A stretch of 64,000 bases of DNA from Acidobacteriota bacterium (GTDB lineage: Bacteria > Acidobacteriota > Terriglobia > Acidiferrales > UBA7541), in the NCBI GenBank assembly GCA_003225295.1, contig QHYZ01000056.1:62001-126000 (forward strand), in the 5' to 3' direction. Positions 26,247-34,342 of this stretch are shown here, one piece after another. How positions within the stretch are numbered: position 1 is the first letter of the stretch; the number at the start of each line of letters is the position of its first letter. The notes under the pieces are model-generated. The model was given only the letters and a program-made list of their open reading frames with translations. It searched no databases and had not been told where the DNA came from. A program made the position numbers and the translations under genes.

Positions 26247-27659
26247 ATGAACGACACCGACCTGGCCTTCGCATCCATCGAGGAAGTCGGAAAACTCTTC
26301 CGCAAACGCAAACTCTCTCCCGTCGAGCTCACCAAGCTGATGCTCGCCCGCATCGAGCAGCTCAATCCCAAACTGAACGCTTACATCACGGTCACCGCAG
26401 AACTGGCCCTGGAGCAATCCAAGAAGGCCGAATCCGAGCTTTTCGGGCGGCGTGCTCAGAAAGGGCATCGTGATCGCGGCCCGCTCCATGGAATCCCGAT
26501 TTCGCTGAAAGACAACATCTGCACAAAAGACATTCGAACAACTGCGGGTTCAAAAATCCTGAAAGATTTTATCCCCCCGTGCGACGCTCAAATCGTGGCC
26601 AGGCTGAGAGAAGCCGGCGCGGTGATCCTGGGAAAGACCAACTTGCACGAGTTCGCTTACGGTGTGACCTCTAGCAATCCGCACTACGGGGCGGTCCGCA
26701 ATCCCTGGGATCCCCGGCGCATTCCCGGTGGCTCGAGCGGAGGTTCTGCTGCCGCCGTTGCCGCCGGCCTCGGTTACGGCAGCATGGGAACGGACACCGG
26801 CGGCTCTATCCGCATTCCCGCATCCCTCTCGGGCGTCACCGGTCTGAAGCCCAGCTGGGGCCGCATCTCATGTGCAGGCATCATTCCACTTTCTCCCGCC
26901 CTCGATTGCGCGGGCCCACTGGCTCGAACCGTCGGTGACGTGGCCACTCTCGCCGGAGTTCTATACTCGCGCGTGGGCCGCCAACCAAATCTTCTAAGTT
27001 CTGCGGCTCGGCGGTCTGGCAAGTTTCGCCTGGGAATTCCACGTCAATTGTTCTTCGATGCTCTTTCACCGGAAGTCCGGAAAGCCTTTGACACCGCTTT
27101 ACGCCGCGTGGCTATGGCCGCGAAAGACATTTCTATCCCCCTGCTCGATGAAACCGAAGACGCCGGGAATCATATCGCCTGGGCGGAAGCGGCCCTTTAC
27201 CACCAGCAACAGGGATATTTTCCGGCCCGGGCTGCGGAGTACGGCGACGACGTGGGTTCAAGACTGGAGATGGGCTCGAAGGTGCCAGCGGTTGACTACC
27301 TGCGGGCGCTGGAGATTCAGAGACAATTCTTCGAGCAACTGCACTGGGCGCTCGCGGAGGCGGATGTGGATGCCATGGTCTTTCCCTCCACCGCCATTGA
27401 GGCGCCGCTCTTGAATCAGGAAACGATCCGCATCGGGACGCACGAGTATGCGACTCGCGCTTTGCTGCTGCGGAACAACCGTCCGGCAAATCTGGCCGGT
27501 GTGCCTGCTGTTTCCGTTCCTTGTGGCTTTACCGGTTCGGGATTGCCGATCGGTTTCGAGCTCATGGCCGGTGTCGCGAGCGAGCCCGTGCTGCTGCGCA
27601 TCGCCAATATCTTCGAGCGCTCCCGCTCCGAGAACCTCCGTCCTCCGTTAGCTGTTTAA
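26247..27659 (+). CDS. Amidase-signature hydrolase (GatA-like)
   Basis: 470 residues. The amidase-signature catalytic triad is complete with family spacing: Lys88 (GIPISLKDNI), cis-Ser163 in GGSSGGSAAA and nucleophile Ser187 in GTDTGGSIRIP. It resembles GatA of the Asp/Glu-tRNA amidotransferase, but gatB and gatC are not adjacent, so a stand-alone amidase is at least as likely. Starts 66 bp after lptD at ATG 26247. Its last 98 bp overlap the 3' end of the convergent PAP2 gene. Confidence 0.85.
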   Translation: MNDTDLAFASIEEVGKLFRKRKLSPVELTKLMLARIEQLNPKLNAYITVTAELALEQSKKAESELFGRRAQKGHRDRGPLHGIPISLKDNICTKDIRTTAGSKILKDFIPPCDAQIVARLREAGAVILGKTNLHEFAYGVTSSNPHYGAVRNPWDPRRIPGGSSGGSAAAVAAGLGYGSMGTDTGGSIRIPASLSGVTGLKPSWGRISCAGIIPLSPALDCAGPLARTVGDVATLAGVLYSRVGRQPNLLSSAARRSGKFRLGIPRQLFFDALSPEVRKAFDTALRRVAMAAKDISIPLLDETEDAGNHIAWAEAALYHQQQGYFPARAAEYGDDVGSRLEMGSKVPAVDYLRALEIQRQFFEQLHWALAEADVDAMVFPSTAIEAPLLNQETIRIGTHEYATRALLLRNNRPANLAGVPAVSVPCGFTGSGLPIGFELMAGVASEPVLLRIANIFERSRSENLRPPLAV

Positions 27660-28806
27660 TGGGCGGGTACCCGCCACGGCCGTCAAGAGAACCGACCCCT
27701 GGCCTCGTGCTTATCCCCTGTTCAGGCTTGCATTTGCGGGCGTACTTGGCGCCAGACGTTTTATCTGCTTCCGTCGCCAGGGAGCCTTCGGTGGTCATTA
27801 CCCAACCACCGATCACATACCCCAGCGTCCCGGTGGCCATTCCGGCGAACACATCCACCACGTAGTGGTACCGTCCCCACACTGTCGAAACACACATGCA
27901 GGCGACCAGCGGCAACATTACCCAAAACAGCCACCGCCGGTGACGCCATGCTCCCCACAACGCCGCGACCGACCCGGCTACGTGCTCGGAAGGAAAGGCC
28001 GCCCCGCGCACGCGACCGAAATGTTCAATGAAATTGATGGTTGCCGTGATGGGCCCGCCCTCTAACGGGCCGCGCCACGCTCCCGCCATCGAAAACCATG
28101 GACTTTCGATGGGAAAGAGAATCGCAATCACATACCCGACGGCGTACCCCGTGGCCGAATACGTCATCACCGACCAGTACTCGCGCCAATCGCGCCGGTA
28201 ATACAAGACGCCGCCCAACACCAACAGATATCCGAAATAAGTAAGATAGGCGAATTGCATGAAATCGTTCCGCGCCGGCGTTGCAAACTGTTCCAGCCAC
28301 ACCGCCGGATCCACGCCCGTCAGCCAGTGATCGGCGGCCATCAGCTTGGCGTCCTGCCAGCCGGGCGTCACGAGATGCACGAATTTTCCCAGCTCCTCAA
28401 AACAGAATAGAAAAAACAGATGCGGATACCAGTGCCGCCAGAAGCGCCAGAACTTTGCTGAAAACGTCTCGCTTGGCCCCCTGGCGCGCTCCCGAACCCA
28501 GGCTTCGACAAGGCACAAGGCCAGAATCATGGTCGCAACCAATGCTTGCACGCTGACCAGCTTCACTGGATGCGCAAGGTTTTCCGCAAACACGGCGATC
28601 AGCGCACTCGATGCCGCCAAATACCCGAGCGCCACCCACTCGAATGCTCCGCACGCCGCCCACGCTGCCGCCAACTGCCGGGTAATCCATGGCGCGATTC
28701 TTTGCCCCCCTGCTTCGAAGTCGGCGGTGCGCGCGCCGCCTCCGGCAGCACCCCTCGCGATCGCGTCTTCGTGCCCTCCATGATTCTGTCTTTCCGCGCT
28801 ATTCAT
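27562..28806 (-). CDS. Aur1/Ipt1-like PAP2-family membrane enzyme
   Basis: 414 residues with about six membrane helices between residues 55 and 335. PAP2 motifs: AAFPSEHVAGS with His275, and STVWGRYHYVVDVFAG with Arg312, His314 and Asp318, the arrangement seen in inositol-phosphoryl-ceramide synthases and related lipid phosphotransferases; the first motif (K-x6-RP) is not obvious, as in that subgroup. The last 70 or so residues are hydrophilic and overlap the end of the amidase gene on the other strand. It follows the CDP-alcohol phosphotransferase-HAD fusion by 63 bp in the same direction, so a joint role in phospholipid or sphingolipid head-group chemistry is inferred. Confidence 0.82.
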   Translation of the reverse strand: MNSAERQNHGGHEDAIARGAAGGGARTADFEAGGQRIAPWITRQLAAAWAACGAFEWVALGYLAASSALIAVFAENLAHPVKLVSVQALVATMILALCLVEAWVRERARGPSETFSAKFWRFWRHWYPHLFFLFCFEELGKFVHLVTPGWQDAKLMAADHWLTGVDPAVWLEQFATPARNDFMQFAYLTYFGYLLVLGGVLYYRRDWREYWSVMTYSATGYAVGYVIAILFPIESPWFSMAGAWRGPLEGGPITATINFIEHFGRVRGAAFPSEHVAGSVAALWGAWRHRRWLFWVMLPLVACMCVSTVWGRYHYVVDVFAGMATGTLGYVIGGWVMTTEGSLATEADKTSGAKYARKCKPEQGISTRPGVGSLDGRGGYPPIKQLTEDGGSRSGSARRYWRCAAARARSRHRP

Positions 28807-28869
28807 CGCCGGCCCATCGAAGGTGGATTCACGGCTGGTTCTTTCAGTTCGCCAGGGCTCACTTGTTTT

Positions 28870-30393
28870 TCAGCTTCGCCTTTCACACCACCCGGCAATC
28901 TGTCTGTTCTTCTTCCGGAACTTGGAGCGCTCCGGTGTTAAAGCTTTCCACGCGATCGTCGGCCACCCCAGCTTCTTGGCCATCTGTCCAAGACCTTTCG
29001 ATGGATTCACCGCAGTGGGCCGGCCTACCGCTGCCAGCAACCATCGATCATTCAGGCTGTCGCCATACGCGTAGCATCGCCGTAGGTCGAGTCGCTCCTC
29101 CTCCGCCCGTCGCTTCGCTGCGCGCGCCTTGGCTTCCCCAAACATCGCCGGGCCCAAAATCCGTCCCGTCCACCGGCCGTCCAGTTCTTCCAGCCGCGTT
29201 GCCAACACGCGAATCGTCACCGTGATGCCACGCGCGGCAAGTTCGGCTTCCATGGCGCTCGCGGCTCTCCGCGCTAACGGCAGAAGCGTCCCGCTCACCA
29301 GCACAATGTGGTGCCCTTCGTTCGCGTGCCACGCCACTTTCTCTATCGCTTGCGCAAGAAAGGTGGGAACAGGCAGTGGTGGATTGCGCCGCAAAGGAGC
29401 GCGCGGCCGGCCTTCGGCGGGGTGGCCGTCCGTGTCTCCCTGGCCATGCTCGTCAAGAATCTCGACGCCGCGCAGATACACCTTGTTGGCCTCGAAAATC
29501 GCGCCGATCCCGCGCGGCATCAGCCGCATCGCTTCCCTCAACCACAGAAAGTAATTTCTTGCCGGGATCGCTCTTCGGTTTCTCAACATGCGGAAGAATC
29601 TTTTTTCTAGCGAAGGCCGCGCCACCAGCGTTCCATCCAAATCAAAAAACGCCGCAACTCCTCCGCCCTTCTCCCTGGTCTCCTTTACCAGCGGCTCCTG
29701 GGGCACGGTCTTTCCTCCGCCGAGCTGCCCCGCGTTTCCCGCAATGTATTTCCACCCTTCCACCAGCACCGGCACTCCTCGCAGCAAACAAAACGCGGCG
29801 GTCATCCAGGTCAACACATGCGCCCCCAGGCGAATCATGGCCTGGACATCGGCAGCCAGTTCACCCACCAGCGCCAGCGGCCCGCGTGTCAGCGCCAATT
29901 CCAATCCCAAATAGCAGAAGCACAAGCATTTCATCGCCGCATACAACCCTCGGCTCCAGCGTGACGCCACCAGCGCCTGCCCCCACCACGTCTCGAGCAT
30001 GGCATTCGCGCCCCAGCCGGAATGGCCCGCCTTCATGGCCAGCCCGCGCAAGAAATCCGTTGCCGCTCCGCGCGCAAAAAATAAAACCGGCAGCCACAGC
30101 GATACCATCCCCACCACCGCGAAATAGGTGAAGTACACGTTCTCAATCATGCGGTCGCCTAGGATGTCCAGTTGGGCGCCCACCGGCGTGGCCATTTGTT
30201 TCTTGCGCGCGAGATGCCCATCCAAAGCATCCAGCGCGATGGCCGCCACGGTCAGCCCTACTGCCGTGAGGTTGGCCCACGGCCCACGCCCGAACAGACA
30301 CACTGCCAGGAACCCCACCACGACCCGCAGCAACGTCACTTTGTTGGCCGTCCATCCGCTACTCACCTGCCGCATGCCTCCCTGAACGCTCAC
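28870..30393 (-). CDS. CDP-alcohol phosphotransferase fused to a HAD-IB phosphatase
   Basis: 507 residues. The N-terminal membrane half (to about 215) has the complete CDP-alcohol phosphotransferase motif: Asp55, Asp58, Gly59, Ala62, Arg63, Gly72, Asp76, Asp80. The C-terminal half is a HAD phosphatase: nucleophile Asp251 and Asp253 in FFDLDGTLV, motif II VSGT, and metal-binding YGDSLND. The two halves would catalyse transfer of a phospho-alcohol from CDP-diacylglycerol (or similar) and then remove a phosphate, as in phosphatidylglycerol- or phosphatidylinositol-phosphate pathways. Start uncertain: GTG 30393, ATG 30375 or GTG 30366. The Aur1-like PAP2 gene follows in the same unit. Confidence 0.87.
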   Translation of the reverse strand: MSVQGGMRQVSSGWTANKVTLLRVVVGFLAVCLFGRGPWANLTAVGLTVAAIALDALDGHLARKKQMATPVGAQLDILGDRMIENVYFTYFAVVGMVSLWLPVLFFARGAATDFLRGLAMKAGHSGWGANAMLETWWGQALVASRWSRGLYAAMKCLCFCYLGLELALTRGPLALVGELAADVQAMIRLGAHVLTWMTAAFCLLRGVPVLVEGWKYIAGNAGQLGGGKTVPQEPLVKETREKGGGVAAFFDLDGTLVARPSLEKRFFRMLRNRRAIPARNYFLWLREAMRLMPRGIGAIFEANKVYLRGVEILDEHGQGDTDGHPAEGRPRAPLRRNPPLPVPTFLAQAIEKVAWHANEGHHIVLVSGTLLPLARRAASAMEAELAARGITVTIRVLATRLEELDGRWTGRILGPAMFGEAKARAAKRRAEEERLDLRRCYAYGDSLNDRWLLAAVGRPTAVNPSKGLGQMAKKLGWPTIAWKALTPERSKFRKKNRQIAGWCERRS

Positions 30394-30740
30394 GGTCGTA
30401 ATGGCAACCGCAATGCCAGTCTCTGGTCCTACAAGCTACGTCTGTTCAGTTACTTGCAGACTGATCCGTCATTTTTGCCGGGGCTCTACGCCAGCCAAAT
30501 CCTTCATCTGTCGCCCCTTTGCTCCCCCTTGCGACTTGTTTCCTTTTCCGCGTCTTGCGCGTCTAAAAAGAGAGGGGTTCGCCAAGACCCACCGGAGCCG
30601 GGCGCTGTCCTGAGCGCAGCGGTGCGGTTCTTGTGCAGGATCTGCACACGAGCACGAACTAGATTTATGGGAGAATAAGAGGTAGGGTTTTCGAGTCTCC
30701 CTAAGGGGATCTGGAAGCCGCAGCCGAGGATGAACCAGGG
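30394..30740. other. Intergenic region, about 350 bp, between divergent genes
   Basis: Separates the lipid-enzyme unit (minus) from the CcdA-TlpA gene (plus) and must carry both promoters. I see no coding frame with family character, no clear tRNA and no convincing -35/-10 pair. Confidence 0.45.
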
Positions 30741-32300
30741 ATGAATGATGTTTCACTAGCAGGAGCTTTTCTCGCCGGGCTGGTTTCGTTTCTTTCGCCC
30801 TGTGTTCTGCCGCTCGTTCCCGGCTACATCTCCATGCTCTCCGGCATCGGCATGGAGCAGCTCCGCAAGGGCGAAGTTCCGAGTTCCAGTTTGTTGGGCC
30901 CCTCGCTCTCCTTCATCGCCGGCTTCTCCGTGGTGTTCATCTCTTTTGGAGCATCAGCAAGTGCCGTCGGCGTTTTCCTCAAACAGAACCGCAATATGCT
31001 CACTCCCGTGGCGGGTGCGCTTATCCTTCTTTTCGGTCTCCATCTTCTCGGCCTGCTCATCAAGCTCAGCCCCCGTGTAGGCATCATTCTCGGGGTCATG
31101 CTCATCGCTTTCGGTATCACTTCTTTACTTCGCCATGCCCCTCTCTTCGCCGGATTTGGTGCGCTTCATTTCTTCTCGCTTTCCATCATCGGCTTCTTTG
31201 GTCCCGCCTTGGCCCGCTGGCTCAACCGCGACGTCCACCTGCGCAGTTCTGTCGCGCAGCCCAGCGCGTGGAGCGGCTTCCTCCTGGGCTTCGCGTTTGC
31301 CTTCGGCTGGACCCCCTGCATTGGCCCCATCCTCACGACGGTGCTTACGATCGCGGCCGCAAGCGACAAAATTCAGCGCGGCGTGCTCCTCCTGGCCGTC
31401 TATTCCGCCGGCCTGGGGATCCCGTTTCTTCTAACGGCTCTGGGCATCGGAAAATTCATGACCTTCTACAAGAATTTCAGAAAATATCTTCACGCCGTCG
31501 AACTCTTCAGCGGCGCCCTTTTGCTTTTCGTTGGCGCTCTGGTTTTCGTCAACAAGCTGACCTGGCTCACGGCCAAGCTGAGTTTCTTGAATGTCCTTGT
31601 TTTGTGGCTCGAACGCGTCCTCACTAGCGGAAGGGGGGGTACGACGTTCTGGCTGCTAGCCGGTGTGGCTGGTCTGGCAGTCGTGGTATTCGCGGTCATA
31701 AAGCGTTGGGAGAAAATTACTGCTATGCAAGGCAACAAAACTTTCTTGGCCATAGCTACCGTCATCGCGCTCATCATCGGCACCTACTACGCCGATAAGG
31801 CCACGCGCGTCAAAGTCACCGACCCGGTGAAGAGCACCGAGCAGGTCAGCGTCAAGTCCGCCGGACAGCCCGCTCCTGACGTCACCTTCAAAGATCTGCA
31901 GGCCAAAGACGCCACGCTTGGTCAGTACAAAGGCAAAGTCGTGCTGGTCAATTTCTGGGCCACCTGGTGCGATCCCTGCTATATCGAAATTCCCTGGCTC
32001 ATTGAGATGCAGCAGAAGTACGAAGCAAAAGGCTTTACCGTTCTGGGCATCTCCATGGACGAAGAAGGCCAGTCCGCCGTCGCTCCCTTCCTCGCCAAGG
32101 AGCGCTTCAACGTCAACGGCCAGAAACTTCCCATGAACTATCCCATCGTCATCGGCAACGACGAAGTCGCCGACAAGTTCGGCGGCCTCCTCGGCTACCC
32201 CACCAGTTTCCTCATCTCTCGCGACGGCAAAATCGTAAAAAAAGTTCAGGGTCTGATTAGCTACGAGGAACTTACCAAAGCCATCGAATCTCAGTTGTAG
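30741..32300 (+). CDS. CcdA-type transmembrane thiol reductase fused to a TlpA/ResA-like thioredoxin
   Basis: 519 residues. Residues about 1-240 form the CcdA/DsbD membrane domain with its two reactive cysteines, Cys21 (FLSPCVLPLVPGY) and Cys193 (GWTPCIGPIL). One more membrane helix (TFLAIATVIALIIGTYY) leads to a periplasmic thioredoxin-like domain with the active site Cys410-x-x-Cys413 in NFWATWCDPCYIEIP. The fusion would carry electrons across the membrane to periplasmic partners for cytochrome c or disulphide reduction. The missing DsbD N-terminal domain is encoded separately at 33729-34265. The ATG at 30741 follows GAGGATGAACCAGGG. Confidence 0.9.
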   Translation: MNDVSLAGAFLAGLVSFLSPCVLPLVPGYISMLSGIGMEQLRKGEVPSSSLLGPSLSFIAGFSVVFISFGASASAVGVFLKQNRNMLTPVAGALILLFGLHLLGLLIKLSPRVGIILGVMLIAFGITSLLRHAPLFAGFGALHFFSLSIIGFFGPALARWLNRDVHLRSSVAQPSAWSGFLLGFAFAFGWTPCIGPILTTVLTIAAASDKIQRGVLLLAVYSAGLGIPFLLTALGIGKFMTFYKNFRKYLHAVELFSGALLLFVGALVFVNKLTWLTAKLSFLNVLVLWLERVLTSGRGGTTFWLLAGVAGLAVVVFAVIKRWEKITAMQGNKTFLAIATVIALIIGTYYADKATRVKVTDPVKSTEQVSVKSAGQPAPDVTFKDLQAKDATLGQYKGKVVLVNFWATWCDPCYIEIPWLIEMQQKYEAKGFTVLGISMDEEGQSAVAPFLAKERFNVNGQKLPMNYPIVIGNDEVADKFGGLLGYPTSFLISRDGKIVKKVQGLISYEELTKAIESQL

Positions 32301-32485
32301 CTCTTCGCGTGGGGCAGGACATCTCTTTTCTCTCTGCGCTCAGTCGCGCCCATGGCCATCCCCGGCGCAAATCGCGTAGTTCAGTTGCACCAGCACCATA
32401 ATGCCTTACTCCCATAGGACCGTTTTTTCTTTCTGCCTTGGCTACCGCTCACTGCCCGCTTCGGTTTTGCTAGACTGTTTTGGCC

Positions 32486-32986
32486 ATGAGCGTCATCGAC
32501 GAAGTCCTTGCCGCCAACGAGATCTACTCGCGCACCCATGAATTGCGCCGACTGACCCCGCGTCCCGAGCGCAAGCTGGCCGTGCTGACCTGTATGGATA
32601 CTCGTCTTTCGACCCGCACGCTGGGATTGAAAGAGGGAGATGCGCACATCATCCGCAACGCCGGCGGCATCGTCACTGATGACACGCTGCGCTCCCTGGT
32701 CGTTTCGCACTATCTGCTGGGCACCGAGGAAATCATGGTCATCAATCACACCGATTGCGGATTGATGCACACCAGCGAACAAGATCTGCGCACCAGAATC
32801 CAGAATCTCACGGGAACCGCCGCTGTTGCTCCCGCCTTCTTCTATGCCTTCCAAAACATCGAAGAAAATGTCCGCCACCAGTTACAGAAACTTCGTACCC
32901 ATCCCTGGATTCCCGCAACCGTGGCCGTCCGCGGCTTCGTCTACGACGTCAGCAGCGGTCATCTTCGGGAAATCAAGGGCAGCTGA
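32486..32986 (+). CDS. Beta-class carbonic anhydrase
   Basis: 166 residues, the length of small mycobacterial-type beta-carbonic anhydrases. Zinc ligands and catalytic dyad are visible: Cys36, Asp38 and Arg40 in LTCMDTRL, then His88 and Cys91 in INHTDCGLM. It interconverts CO2 and bicarbonate in the cytoplasm. The ATG at 32486 is chosen over an in-frame TTG two codons earlier. Lies between the CcdA-TlpA gene (185 bp) and the frataxin gene; no sign of a specific operon role. Confidence 0.9.
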   Translation: MSVIDEVLAANEIYSRTHELRRLTPRPERKLAVLTCMDTRLSTRTLGLKEGDAHIIRNAGGIVTDDTLRSLVVSHYLLGTEEIMVINHTDCGLMHTSEQDLRTRIQNLTGTAAVAPAFFYAFQNIEENVRHQLQKLRTHPWIPATVAVRGFVYDVSSGHLREIKGS

Positions 32987-33399
32987 TGCTCATCCTCCCT
33001 GCCGATCCGCCGTGAACAGGGAAACTCCCAACCCGCCTGGCATACACCAGCCCACAGGTCCCCTCCAGCGCGACTGCTTCCTCCTCCGCCGCCCCGTCGC
33101 CAGCTATTTTGCGTTGACGTTGGCAGATCGGCGCCCTCCTCGTCAGCTCATGCACGTCAGTTCGACCGGCTCGCTCGTCATCTTCAGCCCGCCTGGCGTC
33201 TCTGCGGCACAGGAAGCCTTTTGGTATGCTGTCTACGCCGCCGCCCTGTGGGTCGCCGTGGCCCTCCTCGAGCTCGTCGATGGGACGAAAAATCCAGAGC
33301 CGGCCAAAACTAGTGTCTCGTGGGGAAGGTTCGGGCGCGCCCGGCACCCTTTCCTCCGCCTACTACCCACTACGCACTCTCTTCATGTACGCTAAATGC
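32987..33399. other. Intergenic region, about 410 bp, no gene supported
   Basis: An open frame from an ATG at 33150 could encode a short peptide with a hydrophobic stretch (YAVYAAALWVAVALLELV), but it has no recognisable family or ribosome-binding site. It probably holds the promoter of the frataxin operon. Confidence 0.4.
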
Positions 33400-33732
33400 A
33401 TGCTCGATGAAAAAGACTTTCAGCGAAAAGCCGACGCCGCGTTCGAGGACCTCAGGCGCCGCATGCTCACCGCCGGCGATGAGCACGGTTTCGACGTCGA
33501 AGGCGAATCCGGAAAGCTAGAGGTGCTGTTCGAGGAACCCATGGAGGCCAAATTCGTGATTTCACCCAACACCCCCGTCCGCGAAATCTGGATCTCCGCG
33601 CTTTCCACCAGCTTCAAGCTGGGCTGGAATGAACCACGCCAGGCGTTCGTGCACGAAAAAACGGGTGAAGATCTTCACGCCGTCATGAGCCGCGTCATCT
33701 CCCAGCAACTCGGCACCCAGGTCACTTTATGA
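33400..33732 (+). CDS. cyaY: Frataxin-family protein CyaY
   Basis: 110 residues, the usual bacterial CyaY size. Recognised by the acidic first helix (DEKDFQRKADAAFEDLRRR) and the sheet with LEVLFEE, KFVISPNTPVREIWISA and FKLGWNEPRQAF. It binds iron and modulates Fe-S cluster assembly by IscS/IscU. ATG 33400 is preferred over ATG 33385 by family length; the open frame runs further upstream. Its stop overlaps the next start by four bases (ATGA), coupling it to the DsbD-like N-terminal domain gene. Confidence 0.88.
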   Translation: MLDEKDFQRKADAAFEDLRRRMLTAGDEHGFDVEGESGKLEVLFEEPMEAKFVISPNTPVREIWISALSTSFKLGWNEPRQAFVHEKTGEDLHAVMSRVISQQLGTQVTL

Positions 33733-34265
33733 AAATCAAAGCAGGTATCCTTTCCATCGGCTTGCTGGTTCTGTCGACCGCGCTGCTGCCGCAAGTCCCC
33801 TCCGGCCGCGAGGTCGTCAAACCCGAAACCTACGTCTCGCTCGATCCCGCGGCCCGCGGCAGCGCATTCGAAATCGCCGTGGTCATGAAGATTCGCCCGG
33901 GCTTCCATGTCAATGCCCGCGAAAAATCGGAAGCCTATCTCATCGCCACCGATCTCAAGGCCGAACTTCCCGCCGGTTTCCACGGCGGCGAAGTCTCCTA
34001 TCCCAAGGGCAAGCTCGAGAAATTCACGTTTTCCAAAACACCACTGAACGTCTACCAGGGCACCTTGATTCTTCGCCTGCCTATCACCACGCTTGCCAAT
34101 GCCCCGCTCGGCGAGCAGCACATTCCTCTCAAGCTCCGCTACCAGGCCTGCAGCACCGAACTCTGCCTGCCCCCGGTCACCGTCACTCTCGACGCCACGC
34201 TCAACGTCGTCGCCTCGGCCTCCGCCGTCAGGTCCGTCCACGCGGACATTTTTAGAAAGCAATAG
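33729..34265 (+). CDS. Stand-alone DsbD N-terminal-like periplasmic thiol protein
   Basis: 178 residues. Signal peptide (GILSIGLLVLSTALLPQ) followed by an immunoglobulin-like domain (IRPGFHVNAREKSEAYLIAT, VYQGTLILRLPIT, LKLRYQACSTELCLPP). The cysteine pair Cys141/Cys146 in ACSTELC matches the redox pair of the DsbD alpha domain that passes electrons to DsbC/DsbG/CcmG. It lacks the membrane and thioredoxin domains, which instead are found fused in the gene at 30741. Overlaps cyaY by ATGA. Confidence 0.85.
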   Translation: MKIKAGILSIGLLVLSTALLPQVPSGREVVKPETYVSLDPAARGSAFEIAVVMKIRPGFHVNAREKSEAYLIATDLKAELPAGFHGGEVSYPKGKLEKFTFSKTPLNVYQGTLILRLPITTLANAPLGEQHIPLKLRYQACSTELCLPPVTVTLDATLNVVASASAVRSVHADIFRKQ

Positions 34266-34342
34266 GCCCGCCATGCCCATCGCATATTTGATCCGCCGCC
34301 AGGGTGGCCGACCTGCAGATCTTTTTTCCAGGAAGGCTGGCT

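Noticed and set aside
33150-33395. Short open frame with a hydrophobic stretch before cyaY
   Set aside because: No ribosome-binding site or recognised family; mentioned only as part of the intergenic region.
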